Assembly (NCBI GenBank): GCA_035303945.1
Contig: DATGQZ010000062.1
Location: forward strand, 1-64,000
Source of the DNA: DATGMS01 sp035303945
GTDB lineage: Bacteria; Bacteroidota; Bacteroidia; Cytophagales; Cyclobacteriaceae
Length of the DNA: 64,000 nt
Direction of reading: 5' to 3'
Part shown: positions 60,419 to 64,000 of the stretch, piece after piece
How positions within the stretch are numbered: the stretch's first letter is position 1
How the letters are laid out: each line of letters opens with the position of its first letter
Made by a program: the position numbers and the translations under genes
The notes under the pieces: generated by a model
Databases searched by the model: none
What the model saw: only the letters and a program-made list of their open reading frames with translations
Told to the model about the DNA's origin: nothing

Positions 60419-60997
60419 TTACCAATTTTTGAGTGCCTCATAAATTCGATGAACCGGCAGTCCCATAACGTTGTAAAAGGAGCCCACAATCTTATATACC
60501 GCCACATAACCTATCCATTCTTGTACCCCATAGGCACCCGCCTTGTCAAATGGTTGGCAGCGTCTTATATAAGAGCCTAATTCCTCGTCATCCATGGCCT
60601 TAAAGTAAACTTCGGTCTGATCATCAAAAAGAAGCTTTTTATGCAGATCCATCATACATACTCCCGTAACCACCTGATGTTTATTTCCTGACAGTTTTTT
60701 TAACATGTCGAGCGCCTCTTTTTCATCGGCAGGTTTGTTCAAAATCTCACCATCTACAATCACGACAGTATCTGCAGTGATCAATAAATCCATCTCTTCC
60801 AGTTCATTTAGGAACGCATGCGCTTTTTTTTCGGCAAGGTATTGGGGTACTTTAAAGACATCCATATCATGGGGGAAATCTTCATTGACGTCTTTAGTTT
60901 TGCTGACAAAATCCAGCCCTAAACCCTCCATCAACGCGGTTCTCCTTGGTGATTTAGAAGCGAGAATGATACGCTTATTCTTTAAATTAATTATCAT
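60419..60997 (-). CDS. maf: Maf-family nucleoside triphosphate pyrophosphatase
   Basis: A 192-residue housecleaning enzyme. The family start is IILASKSPRRTALMEGLGLDF (S-x-S-P-R-R), with ITADTVVIVDGEILNKPADEKEA and DKAGAYGVQEWIG also present. Members hydrolyse non-canonical NTPs such as m5UTP or dTTP/UTP. The start overlaps the DUF1015 stop by four bases, so it is the last gene of an operon led by accC. Confidence 0.94.
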   Translation of the reverse strand: MIINLKNKRIILASKSPRRTALMEGLGLDFVSKTKDVNEDFPHDMDVFKVPQYLAEKKAHAFLNELEEMDLLITADTVVIVDGEILNKPADEKEALDMLKKLSGNKHQVVTGVCMMDLHKKLLFDDQTEVYFKAMDDEELGSYIRRCQPFDKAGAYGVQEWIGYVAVYKIVGSFYNVMGLPVHRIYEALKNW

Positions 60998-62292
60998 TGG
61001 AAAGCTTCGTATGGAAATGCAAAATCTTCTTCGGCGATAGAGGCAAATAAGAGACCTGACACTGCCTTAGGGTAGAAATAGGTGGATTTTTGAGGCATCA
61101 CATTACCGCGTTTTACGACATTCATCACTTCTTTCATACTAACACCTTTAGTAATAGCCGCAAAATCCGCTTCTCCTGAACTGACCTTTTGGTGGCATCT
61201 ACTTAAGTTCCTTTCATAGTCGATGTGGCTGGAAAAACGCTGGTCCTCGCGCGGAATTCCCAATACCTTTTCAATAACAAAATAATGAAGTACTTCTAGG
61301 TCGAGGTCTCTGATTGCCTCTGGAACCTTTGCAGACATCCCGGCAATTTTTTCGGGCTTCAGCCGAATTTTATAGGCCGAATTTTTGAAGATTAAGCCAA
61401 ATGCCCACTGTTTGTTAAGGATAAGTTCCCCTATCTCTTGTGGGTCTAAGACTTCTTTCACCAGAAAATCCTTAGAAACTTTTTCTATTATTTCCTTTTC
61501 ACTTATCGTAAGTCCTGAGATGAGCCGGTGGGTTGGGAGTATCTTTAGTCCTTTTGCAGCGGAATTAGTTAAGTACATCATGTGGTAATTGTATCCTTCG
61601 CTGCCGGTATGAGATACATTGTTAGCTTGCTGTTGCTTTCTGTAGGCAATAGCCCCTTCTAATCGATGGTGTCCGTCCGCCAAGATGATGGTTTGCTCCC
61701 GCATGAAAGCGCAAAATAGCGAAATGATCTTGGCGTCATGGATCACTCCCAACACTTCTCGCACCCCTTGGTAGTCCTCAATATCATACAGTGGCACAGA
61801 TAGCGCTTCATCCATATATTTTTCCAGCACAAATGCCGGGTCGTGATAGATACCATGGGTTGGGCTGCTTTGCATGCCGGTGTGCGCGAGAAGTTCTTTG
61901 CGGTCTTCTACAGCTCTTGCGATGGTGTCCTCATGACGTAATATCTTCCTGTCTTCCCAATCATAGGCTTTGATATGGCAGATAAATCCTTTCCGACAAT
62001 GTTCTTCTTCTTCACCAGGCAAACGAAAATATTGATAATAAACGTAGATGCCCGGTAGCCGATCCTGCAGGATTACCTGCTCCTTTTTCCATCGGTCTAG
62101 CGTGGCTTTGGCAGTAAGCGCAGGTTTTTCTCCTGTGGGAACAGATAAGTGGATGCTGTTATTACTGTTTCGGTACAATGCCTCACGTTGTTTGGATGAG
62201 ACGACGTCAAAAAGTGGAGAGGTCAAGTCTTCCATTTGGTGGCTCAGTCGAGGGTGGTAACGCCAAGCTTTAATCGGTAATATTTGTGCCAT
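60994..62292 (-). CDS. DUF1015-family protein
   Basis: A 432-residue protein of the DUF1015 family, with an N-terminal ParB-like or kinase-like part and the conserved ILADGHHRLEGAIAYR near residue 205. The following NYHMMYLTN, LPTHRLI, and a C-terminal GNVMPQKSTYFYPKAVSGLL match the family, which often ends with a M-P-x-K-S-T-Y-F-x-P-K pattern. Its reaction is not established; in archaea a related protein is a serine kinase (family knowledge). The stop/start with accC is TAAATG with no gap. Confidence 0.92.
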   Translation of the reverse strand: MAQILPIKAWRYHPRLSHQMEDLTSPLFDVVSSKQREALYRNSNNSIHLSVPTGEKPALTAKATLDRWKKEQVILQDRLPGIYVYYQYFRLPGEEEEHCRKGFICHIKAYDWEDRKILRHEDTIARAVEDRKELLAHTGMQSSPTHGIYHDPAFVLEKYMDEALSVPLYDIEDYQGVREVLGVIHDAKIISLFCAFMREQTIILADGHHRLEGAIAYRKQQQANNVSHTGSEGYNYHMMYLTNSAAKGLKILPTHRLISGLTISEKEIIEKVSKDFLVKEVLDPQEIGELILNKQWAFGLIFKNSAYKIRLKPEKIAGMSAKVPEAIRDLDLEVLHYFVIEKVLGIPREDQRFSSHIDYERNLSRCHQKVSSGEADFAAITKGVSMKEVMNVVKRGNVMPQKSTYFYPKAVSGLLFASIAEEDFAFPYEAFQ

Positions 62293-63783
62293 TTATTTCA
62301 GTCTGTTTTTCCATTGGGAACCATTCGACACTAAGCCAGTATCAACATTTGAAGTTACTTTGTGTTGTTCGAGAAGCTTTACACCAAAAGCTGCTAACAG
62401 TTCCATTTCGGTTTGTTCAATTTTTTCCTCCAAGTCTTCAGGTGAAAAGAAGCGATCTATAAATTTGGTATCGAAACGCCCCTCTCTAAATGCCTGGTGC
62501 TTCATTACAAACTTGCAAAAGCTCAAAGTAGTTTCTACTCCTGTAATTTGAAATTCATCGATAGCCCGAATCATTCTTTCTATTGCCTCTTGTCGACTGC
62601 TGTGGTAGGTGATTAATTTTCCTATAAGCGGGTCATAATGAATGGGGATATCCATGCCTTCTTCAAATCCATCATCGACCCGAATGCCCGGCCCTTGTGG
62701 TCGCTTATAGCTGTGTAGTGTACCAATAGCTGGTAAGAAATTGTTACTAGGATCTTCGGCATAAACCCTTATCTCTATGGCATGCCCCTGTATCTTAAGC
62801 TCATCTTGGCTAAAGCTCAATGGCTCGCCTTCGGCTATGCGTATTTGCTCCTTTACAAGATCTTTTCCTGTAATTAGCTCGGTCACAGGATGCTCCACCT
62901 GTAATCGGGTATTCATCTCCAAAAAATAGAATGAAAGATCCTGATCAACGATAAACTCTACGGTTCCTGCGCTGTAATAACCGCAAGCTTTGGCCACCTT
63001 AATGGCTGCATTGCCCATGGCCTGTCGTTGTTCCTCATTTAATGCCGCGGACGGAGCCTCTTCGATGACTTTTTGATGCCTACGTTGAATCGAGCACTCT
63101 CTTTCGAAAAGATGTACATAATTGCCGTGTTGATCTCCAAGGACTTGGATTTCAATGTGGCGGGGTGAGGTCAGGTATTTTTCTATGAACACGCTGCCGT
63201 CTCCAAAGGCGGATTCAGCCTCGCTGATAGCCCTATACATTTGTGAGTCAAATTCCGCTTCATTTGCTACGATTCGCATACCTTTGCCGCCACCTCCTGC
63301 ACTCGCTTTGATCAAAATAGGGTATCCGATCTCCGAGGCTTTGCTTTTAGCTAAGGAAATATCGCTGATGGCCTCCTCTGTCCCGGGCACCATGGGGATT
63401 TGATAGCGGGATGCCGCTTGTCGGGCAGCCACTTTGTTTCCCATCATTTCGATGGCTTCAGCCGAAGGGCCAATGAAAATTATTCCTGCCTCACGTACTT
63501 TTCGGGCAAAAGCGGCATTCTCGGAGAGAAAGCCATACCCTGGATGGATGGCGTCTACCTTAAGCGCTAGTGCCACTTGGATGATCTTATCACCTAATAG
63601 ATAAGATTGAGAGGAAGGAGCGGGTCCCAAACAAACCGCCTCATCGGCCAAGCGTACATGAAGTGCCTGTCGGTCTGCTTCACTGTACACTGCAACGGTC
63701 TGAATGCCCATCTCTCGTGCGGTGCGGATGATGCGCAGGCTTATTTCGCCTCGGTTAGCGATAAGAATCTTTTTTATGTTCAT
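62293..63783 (-). CDS. accC: Acetyl/propionyl-CoA carboxylase biotin carboxylase subunit
   Basis: A 496-residue biotin carboxylase of the ATP-grasp type. It starts KKILIANRGEISLRIIRTARE, carries HPGYGFLSENAAFA, the Gly-rich ATP loop IKASAGGGGKGMRIV, FIEKYLTSPRHIEIQVLGD, RECSIQRRHQKVIEEAPS, and EMNTRLQVEHPVTE. It charges biotin on a carrier protein with bicarbonate and ATP. About 40 residues of a non-canonical C-terminal tail follow the usual ACC_BC domain. No carrier or carboxyltransferase gene is in the window, so acetyl-, propionyl- and methylcrotonyl-CoA carboxylase all remain possible. Confidence 0.93.
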   Translation of the reverse strand: MNIKKILIANRGEISLRIIRTAREMGIQTVAVYSEADRQALHVRLADEAVCLGPAPSSQSYLLGDKIIQVALALKVDAIHPGYGFLSENAAFARKVREAGIIFIGPSAEAIEMMGNKVAARQAASRYQIPMVPGTEEAISDISLAKSKASEIGYPILIKASAGGGGKGMRIVANEAEFDSQMYRAISEAESAFGDGSVFIEKYLTSPRHIEIQVLGDQHGNYVHLFERECSIQRRHQKVIEEAPSAALNEEQRQAMGNAAIKVAKACGYYSAGTVEFIVDQDLSFYFLEMNTRLQVEHPVTELITGKDLVKEQIRIAEGEPLSFSQDELKIQGHAIEIRVYAEDPSNNFLPAIGTLHSYKRPQGPGIRVDDGFEEGMDIPIHYDPLIGKLITYHSSRQEAIERMIRAIDEFQITGVETTLSFCKFVMKHQAFREGRFDTKFIDRFFSPEDLEEKIEQTEMELLAAFGVKLLEQHKVTSNVDTGLVSNGSQWKNRLK

Positions 63784-63957
63784 TTTTCGGCGGGCTTGCT
63801 GAAGACGTGAGTATCCACGAATTAAAGAATTTTATGCGAAGTAAAAAATCAGTTGCTCCAAAACTATGTCCCCTGATAATATGCATGTGCTATGGTTGAG
63901 ACTGGTGCGTAGTGCATTAGGAGATCTCTGAAGTTATTTTTGAAATGAAGTTGATAT

Positions 63958-63989
63958 TTTGTGATATAGCACAAAAAGTAGTACTTTTG
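63958..63989 (+). promoter_or_regulatory. Promoter of a gene right of the window, with overlapping palindrome
   Basis: TTTG (63958-63961), a 20-bp spacer and TACTTTTG (63982-63989) match the Bacteroidota consensus TTTG-N19-TAnnTTTG. A perfect palindrome AAAAGTA-g-TACTTTT (63974-63988) covers the -7 box and could be an operator. The transcript would run out of the window. On the other strand this region (63784-63957) is the upstream of accC. Confidence 0.5.
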
Positions 63990-64000
63990 AGGGTTTTAAA

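Noticed and set aside
1..64000. Mobile element, prophage, CRISPR array, rRNA or defence island
   Set aside because: No transposase, integrase, phage structural gene, direct-repeat array, rRNA-like stretch or known defence gene was seen on either strand.

Overview
The window looks like a chromosomal segment of a Gram-negative, probably gliding-lineage bacterium of the phylum Bacteroidota, most likely order Cytophagales (a Cyclobacteriaceae-like member). The reasons are a gldD gliding lipoprotein, an ExbB/ExbD set with the extra small membrane gene typical of the phylum, an ECF sigma factor followed by a membrane protein with the ELKNIW start, M56/BlaI and DUF5117-type metalloprotease genes, mid-40s GC by eye, and promoter candidates of the TTG / TAnnTTTG type. 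I see no insertion sequence, prophage, integrase, CRISPR array or rRNA. The family-level placement is inference from gene content.

Layout. 1-1.1 kb: end of a beta-propeller gene coupled to a Dph6-like ATP pyrophosphatase. 1.1-2.2 kb (-): ruvC and an orphan HI0074-like gene. 2.25-8.6 kb (+): a surface-glycan or glycolipid set (two GT2 glycosyltransferases, a NodB-type deacetylase, an RsbU-like phosphatase), then tatD and ansA. 8.7 kb: tRNA-Ser(GGA). 9.1-11.4 kb: exbB, a small membrane gene, exbD, exbD, closed by a terminator. 11.5-15.5 kb: NAD(P)HX repair enzyme, a lipoprotein, an ECF sigma factor with a membrane partner. 15.5-19.3 kb: lptD divergent from an amidase. 19.5-29.9 kb: mixed housekeeping genes (WD40, DivIVA, folB, IscA-like, dtd, a two-domain ABC ATPase, MazG-like). 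29.9-33.3 kb: recO, tdk, an unknown gene and a 2H phosphoesterase. 33.35-38.8 kb (-): the complete rod-shape operon mreB-mreC-mreD-mrdA-rodA. 39.1-41.6 kb: a 50-residue membrane protein, a VOC protein and a membrane-anchored MutS-like ATPase.

41.7-47.7 kb is the most accessory-like part. A type III polyketide synthase, a methyltransferase, a UbiA prenyltransferase and an FAD oxidoreductase form a likely secondary-metabolite locus. A BlaI repressor and an M56 protease lie inside it. The M56 protein carries two TonB-plug-like repeats, and the blaI promoter holds two near-identical 13-bp palindromic operators placed so that bound repressor would block the promoter. 47.8-56.6 kb holds a DUF5117-type metalloprotease, gldD, a nitroreductase, a TonB-dependent receptor and a GMC oxidoreductase pair with a Tat-like signal. 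56.7-64 kb holds a class IV aminotransferase, a TolC/adaptor pair with no pump next to it, and an accC-DUF1015-maf operon. The right edge carries a promoter for a gene outside the window.

How the parts connect: ExbB/ExbD would energise the TonB-dependent receptor here and the presumed cobalamin receptor upstream of the left edge. LptD, the amidase, the Mre/Rod operon, the glycosyltransferases and GldD all serve envelope construction. The best candidates for undescribed biology are the BlaI/M56-plug sensor within the type III PKS locus, the asymmetric ABC ATPase, the membrane MutS homologue and the start region of the 2H phosphoesterase gene.
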